Origin: Pseudofrankia sp. DC12
Lineage (GTDB): Bacteria; Actinomycetota; Actinomycetes; Frankiales; Frankiaceae
Assembly (NCBI RefSeq): GCF_000966285.1
Contig: NZ_KQ031391.1
Coordinates: forward strand, 3,383,208-3,447,207
Direction: 5' to 3'
DNA: 64,000 bases
The notes under the pieces were generated by a model. It did no database searches and was not told the DNA's origin. It saw only the letters and a list, made by a program, of their open reading frames with translations. Made by a program: the position numbers and the translations under genes. Shown one piece after another: positions 20,545-30,114 of this stretch (positions are counted from its first letter, which is position 1; each line of letters begins with the position of its first letter).

Positions 20545-21440
20545 GGAAGACCAGCGTAGGCGATGCCGCTCATGGTCGCGCTTCGCCTTCTCATCTGCTG
20601 CTGTCGTGGTAGCCGGAACCGAACCCGGGTCAGCTCCGTCGCGAGGTCTGGGTCCGGGCCTGGCTGCGTGGCCACGGTGGGATAGCCCGCGCACCGGTGT
20701 CGGGGCGGGGCTGCGCGACGGGCGTCGGCCCTGGGCCGCGCGACGGTCGACGGGGGAAGAGAGCGTGGTCGGGCTGCAGGGCAGCGCGGTGGCGAGGCGG
20801 CCGGGATGAGAGACGGCGGTCGGGGCTGGCCGGGACACGGCTGCGAGGCCGGCCGGGTGGTGTGAAGAGGCTTCCCGGAGTCGCCGGGCGCCGGATTCCC
20901 GCAATCGTCCGACCGAGCGAGAGGATCCCGCCAGAAGCGGCCATTTCTATACGTACGGTAATGATACGTGTGCGGCTGAGATCGCCGCTGGCGGACGATC
21001 GCAGCAGTCCTGGGTAACCGGGGTGGGTTCAGGTTCGCTGTCCGCTAGCGGTGACCCCAGGGCCCTTTATCGCGGCTTCCTTATGCCCCTTTGCGCCCGG
21101 TGGCATGGCGTTGTGCGAATGCTGGAAATCCGGGGCAGCCGCCGCGGCCCGAGGCAGCTGGGCCGGCCGGACCTGGCATCGTGCGGGAGATCTGGCCGCC
21201 GGACACGTCGACGGGCCGACTCTGGCGCTGGGGCGTGCCCGCGGAGCCGAGCCGGGCCGGCGGGCCGGGGTCGGAGACGCGATCGGCCCGCCAGCCTCTC
21301 GCCCTCGCGGGCGGGGAAACTGGCGGGCCGAGAGAAGCCTGCCCGAGCGGAGCCGTCGAACGCCTCGCGCCGGAGAGCACACGCTGCCCCGCGGCCGTGG
21401 CCTGCTCAGCGGAGGCCGCGGCGGCCTGGCGGGCCGAGGC
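20545..21440. other. Gene-free stretch between cwlM and trxA
   Basis: These 896 bases contain no gene I can support. The cwlM frame stays open upstream of its chosen start, but the translated sequence is low-complexity. A short AT-richer patch (about 20943-20972) could hold a promoter for cwlM. Confidence 0.4.
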
Positions 21441-21767
21441 TTAGATGTACTCGGCGAGGTCCTTCAGAAGGACGCTCTTCGGCTTCGCGCCGACGATGCT
21501 CTTCGCGATCGCGCCGTCGACGAAGACCGCCATCGTCGGGATCGACATGATCTGGTAGGCCCGGGCGGTCTGCGGGTTCTCGTCGATGTTGAGCTTGACG
21601 ATCCGCAGCTGGTCGCCGTGGGTCGCGGCGATCTCCTCCAGGACCGGGGCGACCATCTTGCACGGCCCGCACCACTCGGCCCAGAAGTCCACCAGCACGG
21701 GCTTGTCACTCTTGAGTACCTCGGCGTCGAACGTGCTGTCCGTCACCGGGGTGGTCGCACCTGCCAT
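21441..21767 (-). CDS. trxA: Thioredoxin
   Basis: Thioredoxin is the small dithiol reductant recharged by thioredoxin reductase. The 108-residue protein has the active site FWAEWCGPCKM, the cis-proline motif SIPTMAVF and the normal fold length. The ATG at 21767 has GAGGAGAAG upstream. It follows trxB by 56 bases on the same strand and is probably cotranscribed with it. The frame stays open further upstream, but that part overlaps trxB out of frame. Confidence 0.97.
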   Translation of the reverse strand: MAGATTPVTDSTFDAEVLKSDKPVLVDFWAEWCGPCKMVAPVLEEIAATHGDQLRIVKLNIDENPQTARAYQIMSIPTMAVFVDGAIAKSIVGAKPKSVLLKDLAEYI

Positions 21768-21823
21768 CGAACTCTTCTCCTCGGGTCGACTGCGGTTGAT
21801 CTCGTCTTCAAGCTGCCTGTGGT

Positions 21824-22774
21824 CTAGGCGTCCTTCTCGTGGGCGGCGATCCAGCGCTCGGCGTCGAGGGCGGCGGCGCAGCCGGTGCCGGCGGCCGTGA
21901 TGGCCTGCCGGTAGGTGTGGTCGACGACGTCGCCGGCGGCGAACACCCCGTCCAGGTTGGTCCGCGTTGACGGAGCCTCGACCAGCACGTAGCCCTCGTC
22001 GTCGAGCGTCACCTGGTCGCGGAACAGATCGGAGCGCGGCACGTGGCCGATCGCGACGAACAGCCCGGTCACGTCCAGCTTGTCGTCCGCGCCGGTGACC
22101 GTGTCCTTGAGCCGGACCCCGGTGAGCTTGCTGTCGCCCTCGAGCCCGGTGACGACCGCGTTCCACCGGAACTTGATCTTCGGGTTCGCCAGGGCGCGCT
22201 CGGCCATGATGGCGCTTGCGCGCAGTTTGTCCCGGCGGTGCACGACGGTCACGGAGCTGGCGAACCGGGTGAGGAACGTGGCCTCCTCCATCGCCGAGTC
22301 GCCGCCGCCGACGACCACGATGTCCTGGTCGCGGAAGAAGAAGCCGTCACAGGTCGCACAGGCCGAGACACCGCGTCCCAGCAGCTTGCCCTCGTCCGGG
22401 ACGCCCAGCTTGCGATAGGCCGAACCGGTCGCGAGGATCACCGTCTTCGCGTAGTAGGTCTCCTCGCCGACCTTGACGACCTTCGGGGTGGCGGTGAGGT
22501 CGACCTCGGTCACGTCGTCCGTGACCAGTTCCGCGCCGAACCGCTCCGCCTGCTTGCGCAGGTTGTCCATCAGGTCGGGGCCCTGGATGCCCTCGGGCCA
22601 GCCCGGGAAGTTCTCCACCTCGGTGGTGGTCATCAGCGCGCCACCCGCGGACACCGCGCCCTCGAACACCAACGGGTGCAGGCTCGCGCGCGCCGTATAG
22701 ATCGCTGCCGTGTATCCCGCCGGGCCGGAGCCGACGATGATGACGTCCCGGACCCCGCTGTCCTGCGCTGTCAC
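21824..22774 (-). CDS. trxB: Thioredoxin reductase
   Basis: This 316-residue FAD/NADPH flavoenzyme reduces the thioredoxin encoded next to it. Visible motifs are the FAD-binding [12 protein letters not shown], the redox-active CATC ([11 protein letters not shown]), the NADPH-binding [13 protein letters not shown] with HRRDKLRAS, and the C-terminal FAD motif [15 protein letters not shown]. Length and motif order match low-molecular-weight bacterial TrxB. The sigma/anti-sigma pair lies upstream on the same strand, as in M. tuberculosis (sigM, rsmA, trxB2, trxC). Confidence 0.97.
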   Translation of the reverse strand: MTAQDSGVRDVIIVGSGPAGYTAAIYTARASLHPLVFEGAVSAGGALMTTTEVENFPGWPEGIQGPDLMDNLRKQAERFGAELVTDDVTEVDLTATPKVVKVGEETYYAKTVILATGSAYRKLGVPDEGKLLGRGVSACATCDGFFFRDQDIVVVGGGDSAMEEATFLTRFASSVTVVHRRDKLRASAIMAERALANPKIKFRWNAVVTGLEGDSKLTGVRLKDTVTGADDKLDVTGLFVAIGHVPRSDLFRDQVTLDDEGYVLVEAPSTRTNLDGVFAAGDVVDHTYRQAITAAGTGCAAALDAERWIAAHEKDA

Positions 22775-23080
22775 GCCCTGCTCCCTTCACATTGCGGCCA
22801 AAGCCGCTGACACGCTAACCGCGCGGGCCAGCCAGAGATTCCTGCTGGGTTCCTGCCTGCTACCGGGCGGAACGGTACCGCGCCGCGAACTGTCCGGACC
22901 GCTGGCCCGGGTCGGCTCATCCTTCGACGAGCCCCGGCGAGGTGCCGTCGAGGCCGTCGAGGCCGTCGAAGGACAAACGATCTCCGGCGGCCGGTCGGAG
23001 CTTCGGCGCACCGCCCTACGCTGACAACTCTAAGTGACATCTTTGGTCGAATTTGTTATGGCGAAGTCGACAACGAATTG

Positions 23081-23115
23081 TGTACGTACAGTGTCAATAT
23101 GTAGTTATTAACTAC
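23081..23115. promoter_or_regulatory. AT-rich double palindrome upstream of trxB
   Basis: TGTACGTACA (23081-23090, perfect palindrome) is followed 10 bases later by GTAGTTATTAACTAC (23101-23115, 7-bp arms around one base). They lie in an unusually AT-rich patch (about 23028-23145) of the 396-base gap between the anti-sigma gene and trxB. They could be operators or part of a promoter for trxBA; no factor can be named. Confidence 0.45.
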
Positions 23116-23170
23116 CACTAAACAGAAGTTAAGCGCCAATAATCGAGTTCCCCTGCCTTCGTCGCCTTGC

Positions 23171-24454
23171 TCAGGCGGCCTTCGTCGACCGTTCGTCGAA
23201 CAGGGTGGCCGCGGGCAGGCGCCCGACATTGCAGTCAAGGTCGACGACAGTCAGCTGGATCCGGTCCTGACTCGCTGGAACCAGGGCCGCGCCGGGCGCC
23301 GCCGAGGCCGGCCCAACCGGGGCGGCCGCCGATGCGGACGCGGTCCCCACGGCGCTCCCCCCGTCCGGGAGGTCGAGGACGACGAGGATGGCGTCGCGTC
23401 CCCGGTAGTTGACCTCGTCGACGGCGAGCAGCGGGCCGTGCGCGGTGTCGACGAGCTCCCGATAGCAGGCCAGCAGAGCGGGGGTGGCGACGACGGCCCA
23501 CGCTCCGGTGGCTGTCCGCGCGTCGGACGCGGCGAACGGAGCGGTCTCGGCGCCGGGCACTCTCCCGGCGAGCAGATCCCTCGCGTGCGCGGCGACGTTG
23601 GCCGGGTCGAGCGCCGCCCGGCTCGTCGCGACGCGGAAGGACTGGACCGAGCCGCCGTCCGTCACGGTGACCAGGCCTTCGGGAGTGGGCGCGGCCGCGA
23701 CAGCGCTGGGCACCGCGGCACGGGCGGCCGAGTCCGCGCTGTTCTGCTGGTCCGCGGCGATCGCGGGTCCGGCGGCGGAGCTGCTGGTCGAGGACGACGA
23801 CTGCGCGTTGTGCTGCAGGGCGACGACCAGGCCGCCCCCGGCGACGACGACGAGCAGACACACTGCCAGGAGGACCAGCCGCTCGGACCACTGCGAGTGG
23901 GAAAGCACCGTCGAACGGTCTGGCGGGCGCAGCGGGGTGACGCCGTGCGGGGCCGTCGGCCGGCGCCGGCCGGCCGACGGGCGCCCGGCGGAGCGCCCGC
24001 CCGCCGGCCGACGGCGAGCCGGACCGCCGCGGCGGCCCTCGCCGGCCGGCGGCATCGACGGGAGCGGCGTGGCGGTCAGCGCCTCCTGGATCCGGCGGGC
24101 GACATCCGGCGGCATGCTGACCGGCGCGAGCCGGGCCAGCTCGACCCGCACGCCGCGCAGCGCGACCACGGTCTGCTGGCAGACGGCGCAGCCTCGGACA
24201 TGCCGGTCGACGGATCCAGGCGTCCGCTCGCCGTCCGCGTAGGCGTCCAGGAGGTCGCCCTCCGGATGCCGCGGCCCAGACCCGCCGCTGGCGTCCAACG
24301 GCGTCGGCCCGTTCCTGGCGCCCAAGGGATCAAGCCCGTTGTCGGCCGCCAGAGGCAGCGGCCCGTTGTCGGCCGCCGGGAGCATCGGCCCCGAGGGCCC
24401 GAGCTCGTCCCTGGCCTCCGAGGGCACAGATTCGCCGCGCTCGTCAGGACCCAC
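23171..24454 (-). CDS. Zinc-finger anti-sigma factor (membrane-bound)
   Basis: This 427-residue protein is probably the anti-sigma factor of the ECF sigma factor encoded just upstream. The N-terminal cytoplasmic part carries the ZAS zinc motif, H-x3-C-x2-C (DRHVRGCAVCQQ, near residue 85). A Pro/Arg/Gly-rich linker leads to one membrane helix (LVLLAVCLLVVVAGGGLVVAL, about residues 195-215) and an extracytoplasmic Ala/Ser-rich domain. The start overlaps the sigma gene by 11 bases. The location, followed by trxB and trxA, equals that of M. tuberculosis RsmA (Rv3912). Confidence 0.85.
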   Translation of the reverse strand: MGPDERGESVPSEARDELGPSGPMLPAADNGPLPLAADNGLDPLGARNGPTPLDASGGSGPRHPEGDLLDAYADGERTPGSVDRHVRGCAVCQQTVVALRGVRVELARLAPVSMPPDVARRIQEALTATPLPSMPPAGEGRRGGPARRRPAGGRSAGRPSAGRRRPTAPHGVTPLRPPDRSTVLSHSQWSERLVLLAVCLLVVVAGGGLVVALQHNAQSSSSTSSSAAGPAIAADQQNSADSAARAAVPSAVAAAPTPEGLVTVTDGGSVQSFRVATSRAALDPANVAAHARDLLAGRVPGAETAPFAASDARTATGAWAVVATPALLACYRELVDTAHGPLLAVDEVNYRGRDAILVVLDLPDGGSAVGTASASAAAPVGPASAAPGAALVPASQDRIQLTVVDLDCNVGRLPAATLFDERSTKAA

Positions 24455-25187
24455 CGCCGATCACCTCCCGCCTCTGGAAGACGGCGGGGGCGGCCGGCTG
24501 GTTCCCTGGACGCAGGTAGCCCAGCTCGGCCGCGAGCCGGGCCCGGCCGCGTGAGGCCCGGCTCTTGACCGTCCCGACGGGCACGTCGAGCAGCTCGGCC
24601 ACCTGTGCCACCGGCAGTCCTTCGACGTCGACGAGGACGACGGCCGCCCGTAGCTGGGCCGGCAGCCGGGCCAGTGCGTCGGCGATGTCGAGGCGCAGCT
24701 CACCCTCGGCGTGGGCGTCCCGCGGGTCGGGTGGCTCGCGCTCCTCACCCTCGGGCGTGGTGGGCATGGGCACGGTCGTCGGGCGGGCGGCCTGCCGGCG
24801 CAGCCGGTCCAGCGCGGCGTTCACGGTGATCCGGTGCAGCCAGGTGCGGACGGCCGACTCACCGCGGAAGGCCGCGGCCCGCCTGTGCGCGGACAGCATG
24901 GCTTCCTGGACGGCGTCCGCGGCGTCCTCGGCATCGTGCAGGAGCCGGAAGGCGACGGACCAGAGCCGGTCGGCGTTGGCTCGGAACAGCTCGGCGAACG
25001 CCGTCGGGTCGCCGGCGACGTGCCGACGCAGCAGCTCGAGATCCGGGTCGTCGCGGCGTTCGGCCTCGGAGTCGGGCTCGCCGCCGGCCGAGTCGGGGGC
25101 GTCACTCTGGCCGGACGTCGGCATTCCCCACCACCCGGGCGCGCCGGCAGGGGCAGACGGTTCTGGCGAGTCGGGCTGGGCGGGCAT
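24444..25187 (-). CDS. sigM: ECF RNA polymerase sigma factor (SigM-like)
   Basis: This 247-residue group 4 sigma factor has region 2 (FAELFRANADRLWSVAFRLL, DAEDAADAVQEAMLSAHRR, TWLHRITVNAALDRLRR) and region 4 (LPAQLRAAVVLVDVEGLPV, LDVPVGTVKSRASRGRARL). An acidic 50-residue N-terminal extension precedes them. The gene is followed by its likely anti-sigma factor and lies between trxB and murJ as sigM does in mycobacteria; the symbol is given by that synteny. In mycobacteria SigM acts on cell-surface genes; the regulon here is unknown. Confidence 0.88.
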   Translation of the reverse strand: MPAQPDSPEPSAPAGAPGWWGMPTSGQSDAPDSAGGEPDSEAERRDDPDLELLRRHVAGDPTAFAELFRANADRLWSVAFRLLHDAEDAADAVQEAMLSAHRRAAAFRGESAVRTWLHRITVNAALDRLRRQAARPTTVPMPTTPEGEEREPPDPRDAHAEGELRLDIADALARLPAQLRAAVVLVDVEGLPVAQVAELLDVPVGTVKSRASRGRARLAAELGYLRPGNQPAAPAVFQRREVIGGGS

Positions 25188-25220
25188 GGCATGTGGCCGG
25201 ACGGCGTTCGACGGCCCGGG

Positions 25221-27098
25221 TCAGGACAGGAATTTGATCTCGGCGATCGAGCCCTTGAACTTCGAGTCCGCGCCCTGCGGGATGTTCGTCAGCCACACGA
25301 CCCAGTACCGGTGCGCACCACGTGGCGAGACGTTCACTGTCACGGTGCCCGAGGCGTTCTGCTGCTGTCCGACGACCTGGTAGAGACCCAGATTCTGGGC
25401 GTTGGCGTCGAACGAGTCGCCCGCGCGGATCTCGAACGAGTCCGGCGCGAGGGTGCCGAGCGTGACGACCACCTGGGACACGTCATGGCTCTGGCCGAGG
25501 TCGAACAGCAGGCCGACCCCCTTCTTCGCCGGATTGCCGAACGTATACGGCGGCAGGTAGCCCTCGGTCTCCCACTGGGTCGCGGGGTTGCCGTCGTACG
25601 CCCTGGCGACCTGGCCGTTGTTCTCGGAGCCGTCGCCCGGCGGCGGGTCGAAGGACACCACGTTCACCGGGGTGATCGGCACGCCGGCCGTCACGGTCGC
25701 CGACGCCGTCGGGGAGTTGTTGGCGCCGCCGCCGCCACCGTTGCTGCCCAGGTTGAGGCCCAGCACGACGGCGACGACTACGACGACGACCGCCAAAGCG
25801 ATGATGACGATCAGCGGACGGCGACTGGTCCGGCCGGAGCGCCCGTGCGCCGCAGCTCGGCTCCCTGGCCGGGGGCCGGTCCCACCCGGGCCGGCCGCCT
25901 GGTAGCCGCGCTGCGCCGGTGGATAGCCCTCGTCCTGGTAGCTGGGCCGGTACCCGCCGCCACGGCCACGGTCGACCTGGGTCTCGCCCCTGTACTCGTC
26001 CCGGTAGCGGCCGCCGTCCTGGTAGCCGTTGTCGTAGTCGTCGTAGCCGTAACGGTCGTAGTCGTCCTGGTCGGGCGCGGCGAAACCGGCGGTCGACGGA
26101 AGGTTCGACGTGTCGGGGCCGTAGCCGTCGTAGCCGGCCATGGCCTCGGTGTCGGACGGCTCGTCACCGAAGGTCATCAGGCCGGTCGCGTGCAGGGCCT
26201 CGACCGGGGTGACCGCCTCGAGCTCGGCGATCAGCTCGGCGGCGGTGGTGATCGGCTCGGTGCCGGCCTCCTCGCCGCTGAGCGCGGCCATCGTGATCGC
26301 GTCCAGGTCGCGCGGCACCGCGTGGTTGAGCTGACGCGGGCTCTGGAGCCGGCCGTACGTGCCGTAGGGCGCCGCAGGCAGACCCGTGTCGCCGGCGAGC
26401 GGCCAGCAGCCGGTGAGGGCCGCGTAGAGCAGGCCGCCCAGGGCGCACACGTCGGCGGCCGCCGCGTCGGCGTCGGCGGGGGCATCGGCCGGCGCGGTGC
26501 CGTCGATGCCGGCGAGCACGGCGCCGACCTCGAGGTCGATGACCTTGACCGTGCCGTGGCCGGACACGATGACATCACCGGGACGAAGCCCGCCGTGGCG
26601 CAGCCCGCGTTCGTGCGCGGCGGCGATCACTCGGGCGGCACCGAGGACGACGGCGGACGCCTGGTCGGGCCGCAGCGGCTGGTCCTCGACGAGCTGGCGC
26701 AGGGTACGGCCGTCAACCCACTCGGTGATGACGTACGAGACCTGGCCGTTCTCGGTGTTGGTGACCGTCGCGTCGTAGGTGGACGCCGCGCCCGGGTGTA
26801 CGAGCCGTCCGGAGCTGACCGCGGCCTGGAGAAGGGACTGCGCCGCCTCGCGGCGCGCGGGGTCGTCGTCGATGTGCTCGACAACCCGGACCGCGACGGG
26901 CCGGGTGAGCACCGTGTCGTCGCCGCGCCACAGGGTGACCGGGCCGCGCGAGCTGAGGACCCCGATCAGGCGGTACCGGCGGTCGAGGACCGACTCGGCG
27001 AGCAGCGTGCCGCCGCCGTGGGCATCGGAGGACGAGGCGTTGACCGTCACGTCATTGTCGACGTCCGCCGGCTGGGGCCGGTTGCCTGCCTCGACCAC
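25221..27098 (-). CDS. Membrane-anchored Ser/Thr pseudokinase with extracellular discoidin-like domain
   Basis: The N-terminal ~290 of 625 residues resemble a bacterial Ser/Thr kinase without catalytic residues. The VAVK lysine is Arg (VAVRVVE, about residue 71), the HRD motif is HGG (LRHGGLRPGDVIV), and DFG is replaced (VIDLEVG). A Tyr/Asp/Gly-rich linker, one membrane helix (LIVIIALAVVVVVVAVVLGL) and an extracellular beta domain follow (about the last 170 residues: YDGNPATQWETEGY, LGTLAPDSFEIRAG, HRYWVVWLTNIP), like a galactose-binding/discoidin fold. In M. tuberculosis the same modules form the C-terminus of MviN/MurJ (Rv3910); here they are a separate gene after murJ. The GTG at 27098, with GGAGG upstream, is preferred over the open frame to 27206. 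Confidence 0.85.
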   Translation of the reverse strand: MVEAGNRPQPADVDNDVTVNASSSDAHGGGTLLAESVLDRRYRLIGVLSSRGPVTLWRGDDTVLTRPVAVRVVEHIDDDPARREAAQSLLQAAVSSGRLVHPGAASTYDATVTNTENGQVSYVITEWVDGRTLRQLVEDQPLRPDQASAVVLGAARVIAAAHERGLRHGGLRPGDVIVSGHGTVKVIDLEVGAVLAGIDGTAPADAPADADAAAADVCALGGLLYAALTGCWPLAGDTGLPAAPYGTYGRLQSPRQLNHAVPRDLDAITMAALSGEEAGTEPITTAAELIAELEAVTPVEALHATGLMTFGDEPSDTEAMAGYDGYGPDTSNLPSTAGFAAPDQDDYDRYGYDDYDNGYQDGGRYRDEYRGETQVDRGRGGGYRPSYQDEGYPPAQRGYQAAGPGGTGPRPGSRAAAHGRSGRTSRRPLIVIIALAVVVVVVAVVLGLNLGSNGGGGGANNSPTASATVTAGVPITPVNVVSFDPPPGDGSENNGQVARAYDGNPATQWETEGYLPPYTFGNPAKKGVGLLFDLGQSHDVSQVVVTLGTLAPDSFEIRAGDSFDANAQNLGLYQVVGQQQNASGTVTVNVSPRGAHRYWVVWLTNIPQGADSKFKGSIAEIKFLS

Positions 27099-27318
27099 AA
27101 CGCCTCCGTCGTCCCCAGCTCCATGGCGCCGTCGCCACCGTGCTCGCCTGGCCGTGCTGGTCTCGTATGTCGTCGCGTGGCCTGGCCGCCCGATCTTTGC
27201 ACGCACCGTGTGGCCGTGTCCGCTGGTCTGGCGTCCGTGGGCTGGCGTTCGCTGTCGCTTGCCGGCCGATTGGCGATGTTCCCGGGTTTAGTCTACGGGG
27301 ATCGCCCGGACAGGTCGC

Positions 27319-30114
27319 TCAGCCCCGGGGGAAACGTCGAGAAACCATCCGGGTCAGGGCCCTGACCTCAGGGATTCCCATCCGGGTAACCGTGCCGACG
27401 AACAACGGCAGGCCGACGACCGCCCCCGCCAGCACCGCCGAGAACGAGCCGACGAACCCGTTGCCGAGGACCGTGCGCAGCCCGTGCGCGACGGCGCTCG
27501 CGGCAGCCGCCCCGAGGCCCGCGGCGACGCTGATCCGCGCGAGCGTCGCGATGATCCGGTCGCCGTCCATCCCGCCGAGCCGCCGGCGCAGCAGCACACA
27601 GGTCACGCACAGGCCGACCAGATAGCCGACGGTGAAGGCGAGCGCGAGGGCGAGCGCGCGGTGCTCGGGCGGCAGCACATGGCTGATCACCACGGCCGCC
27701 GTCACGTTCGTCGCGACGACTCCGATGTTCACCAGCGACGGTGTCCGGCTGTCCTGATGGGCGTAGAAAACCCGTAGGTGCAGCTGGAACACCGAGAACG
27801 GCACCAGGGCGACGGCGAACGCCGAGAGCGTGTCGCCGACCGACAACGCCGACTCGTAGCCGAACGCGTCGTGGTTGAAGACACCGACGGCGATCGGCCG
27901 CCCCAACGCCAGCAGGAACAACGCCGCCGGCACGATCGCGGTCAGGCTGAGCCGGGTCGCCGTCGACAGGTCCTCGAGTACCAGCGCCCGGTCGCCGTCC
28001 GCCGCGTGCGCGCTCATCCGCGGCAGCAGTGCGGTGATCACGGAGACGCCGATGATCGCGTATGGCAGCTGGAAGAGCTGGTAGGCGTACGTGTAGACCG
28101 GGAACGAGTTCGTCGCGGTCGAAAGGTTCGTGATGACGAGGTACCCGAGCTGGCTGATGATGACCCACAGGAACGTCCAGCCCGCCAGCCGCAGCGCGCC
28201 CCGCAGACCCGGATGGGTCAGGTCCAGGCGCGGGCGGTAGCGGAAGCCGACCTTCCGTAGCGCCGGCAGCAGCGCGATGGTCATCAGTACGACGCCGATC
28301 GTCGTACCGGCCGCCAGCACGAGCTCCTGGGTGTTGGTGATCGTGTGTGCGCCGTTCACCTGTGGTGGGTGCGGCCCGGCGATGACGTAGGCGAACGCCA
28401 CACAGGAGACGATCACCACGAGGTTGTTCAGCACGGGCGTGAACATCGGCGCGGCGAACGAGCCGCGGACGTTGAGGATCGCGCCGATCGTCGCGCCGAC
28501 GCCGTAGAAGACGATCTGCGGCATGAACCAGCGCAGGAAGGTGGCGCCGAGCGCGCGTTCCGCGGCGGCGTCCGGCCCGGTGGCGTGCAGGTAGCTGTTG
28601 ACGATCTGGGGCGCCAGGAACATGCCGACGGCGCAGGCGGCGCCGAGCAGCAGGATCATCAGCGTCAGCAGCGACGACGCGAACCGCTCACCGCCGTCCG
28701 GGTCCTCCTTGGTGGCCCGGACGAGCACCGGCACCACGACGCTGGTCAGGATGCCGCCGATCAGCAGGTCGTAGACGATGTTCGGGATCGTGTTCGCGAC
28801 GTTGTAGGCGTTGCTGACCGCGCCGGCGCCGATCGTGACCGCGATCGCGACCGTCCGCAGGAACCCGGTGGCCCGCGAGGCGATCGTGCCGAGCGCCATG
28901 ACGCCGCTGGCCCGGCCGAGGCTGCTCTTGCCGGTCCTGCCCGACGGGCGCTGGGCCGCGGCCCTGCCCGGTGCCGTCCGGCCCGCGGCTCCGGCGCTGC
29001 CCTGGATCCGGGTCTGCTGGCCGGTCCCGCCGCCCCTGGGCTGCTGGCCGGGGTCCCGGCGTGGCTGGGGGGGCTGCCGCGAGCCGGACCGCCGCGGGCG
29101 TGGCTGGGCGACCGTCTCCTCGCCGCGGCCCGACGCGCGGGCCACCGCCCGGTCGGTCCGCGCGACCATCCGGTCTGGCGGGATCGGCCGGCCCGTCCCG
29201 TCCGGGCGGGGGCGCTGCTGCCTCGGCGGCTCGGGCGGCGGGGTGGCCCGGCGGCCCTCGGCGCGGTGCGAGCCGAGCCTGCGGCCATCCCGGGACGGAA
29301 GCCGGGAGACGGGCGTCGTCGGGCGCGCCTCCGCCGCCCGGCCGCTCGGGGCCCGGTCGCCGGGCAGCGGCGGTGGGCTGGCGGGTGGGCCTGGCAGCCG
29401 GCTGGTCGGCGGTGCCTGCGGCGCGGGAGGCGGCGTGCGCGGGGTCGCCGGAAGGCGGCGGGTCGGCTCCGGGCCAGTGCCCGGTCGAGGACGACGATCC
29501 TCGCGATGCGGCTCGGCGCGGGCGTCGCGGGGCCGCTCGTCCCGCTCCCAGGGCTGCCGGTAGGGCTGGTTGCGCGGCGGCTGCAGGTAGCGCTCGTCCC
29601 GGTAGCCGGCGTCGGCGCGCCGCGGGTCGCGGCGTTCTCGCCCCCGGGGTTCTGGCTCCCGATGTCCTGGGTCCCGGAGCCCTGGGTCCCGGAGCCCTGG
29701 GTCGCGCTGCCTCGGGTCGCGCTGTCCTGGGCCTGCGCTCCCTGACGCCCGGTAGCCCGGCTCTGGGTCGCCCGGCTCCGGGTAGCCACGGCTGGCCGGC
29801 CGGCCGCCGGCGCGCCCGCGCTCCTGGTACCGGTCGTCGCCGTAGCCGTTCGCCTGCGGGCGGTCTGGCCGATAGTGGTTCGGAGCACCGCGGCCGGGCT
29901 CGTGTTCGTCGGCGTAGTGCGGGTCGGCGTAGTGCGGGTCGGCGTAGTACCGGTCGACGGGCCGCGGATCTCCGGCGTAGGGATCCGCGGAGTACGGATC
30001 GACCGAGTAAGGATCAGCGTGGTTGGGGTCGTCGCGGTAGCTGTCATCCCGGCGAGTGGGGCCTCCGCGGCGCCGCGGTCCCCGGGGACCGTCGGAACCG
30101 TCGGCCGGGCTCAC
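27319..30114 (-). CDS. murJ: Lipid II flippase MurJ with long disordered N-terminus
   Basis: MurJ (MviN) moves lipid II across the membrane for peptidoglycan synthesis. The C-terminal ~530 of 931 residues form the MOP-family transporter with about 14 helices. It opens with ASGVMALGTIASRATGFLRT and includes AYNVANTIPNIVYDLLIGG and FYGVGATIGAILNVRGSFA. The first ~400 residues are an Arg/Pro/Asp/Tyr-rich extension with short repeats (DPYSVDPYSADPYAGDP, ADPHYADPHYAD, RDPGLRDPGLRDPG), far longer than usual. The pseudokinase domain fused to mycobacterial MurJ is encoded separately downstream. The GTG start overlaps the DUF6049 stop (GTGA), so translation is coupled. Confidence 0.93.
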   Translation of the reverse strand: MSPADGSDGPRGPRRRGGPTRRDDSYRDDPNHADPYSVDPYSADPYAGDPRPVDRYYADPHYADPHYADEHEPGRGAPNHYRPDRPQANGYGDDRYQERGRAGGRPASRGYPEPGDPEPGYRASGSAGPGQRDPRQRDPGLRDPGLRDPGHREPEPRGRERRDPRRADAGYRDERYLQPPRNQPYRQPWERDERPRDARAEPHREDRRPRPGTGPEPTRRLPATPRTPPPAPQAPPTSRLPGPPASPPPLPGDRAPSGRAAEARPTTPVSRLPSRDGRRLGSHRAEGRRATPPPEPPRQQRPRPDGTGRPIPPDRMVARTDRAVARASGRGEETVAQPRPRRSGSRQPPQPRRDPGQQPRGGGTGQQTRIQGSAGAAGRTAPGRAAAQRPSGRTGKSSLGRASGVMALGTIASRATGFLRTVAIAVTIGAGAVSNAYNVANTIPNIVYDLLIGGILTSVVVPVLVRATKEDPDGGERFASSLLTLMILLLGAACAVGMFLAPQIVNSYLHATGPDAAAERALGATFLRWFMPQIVFYGVGATIGAILNVRGSFAAPMFTPVLNNLVVIVSCVAFAYVIAGPHPPQVNGAHTITNTQELVLAAGTTIGVVLMTIALLPALRKVGFRYRPRLDLTHPGLRGALRLAGWTFLWVIISQLGYLVITNLSTATNSFPVYTYAYQLFQLPYAIIGVSVITALLPRMSAHAADGDRALVLEDLSTATRLSLTAIVPAALFLLALGRPIAVGVFNHDAFGYESALSVGDTLSAFAVALVPFSVFQLHLRVFYAHQDSRTPSLVNIGVVATNVTAAVVISHVLPPEHRALALALAFTVGYLVGLCVTCVLLRRRLGGMDGDRIIATLARISVAAGLGAAAASAVAHGLRTVLGNGFVGSFSAVLAGAVVGLPLFVGTVTRMGIPEVRALTRMVSRRFPRG

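Noticed and set aside
27261-27284. ECF-type promoter (GGGAAC) upstream of the pseudokinase gene as SigM autoregulation
   Set aside because: The -35-like element is present on the minus strand, but no convincing -10 lies 16-17 bases downstream.
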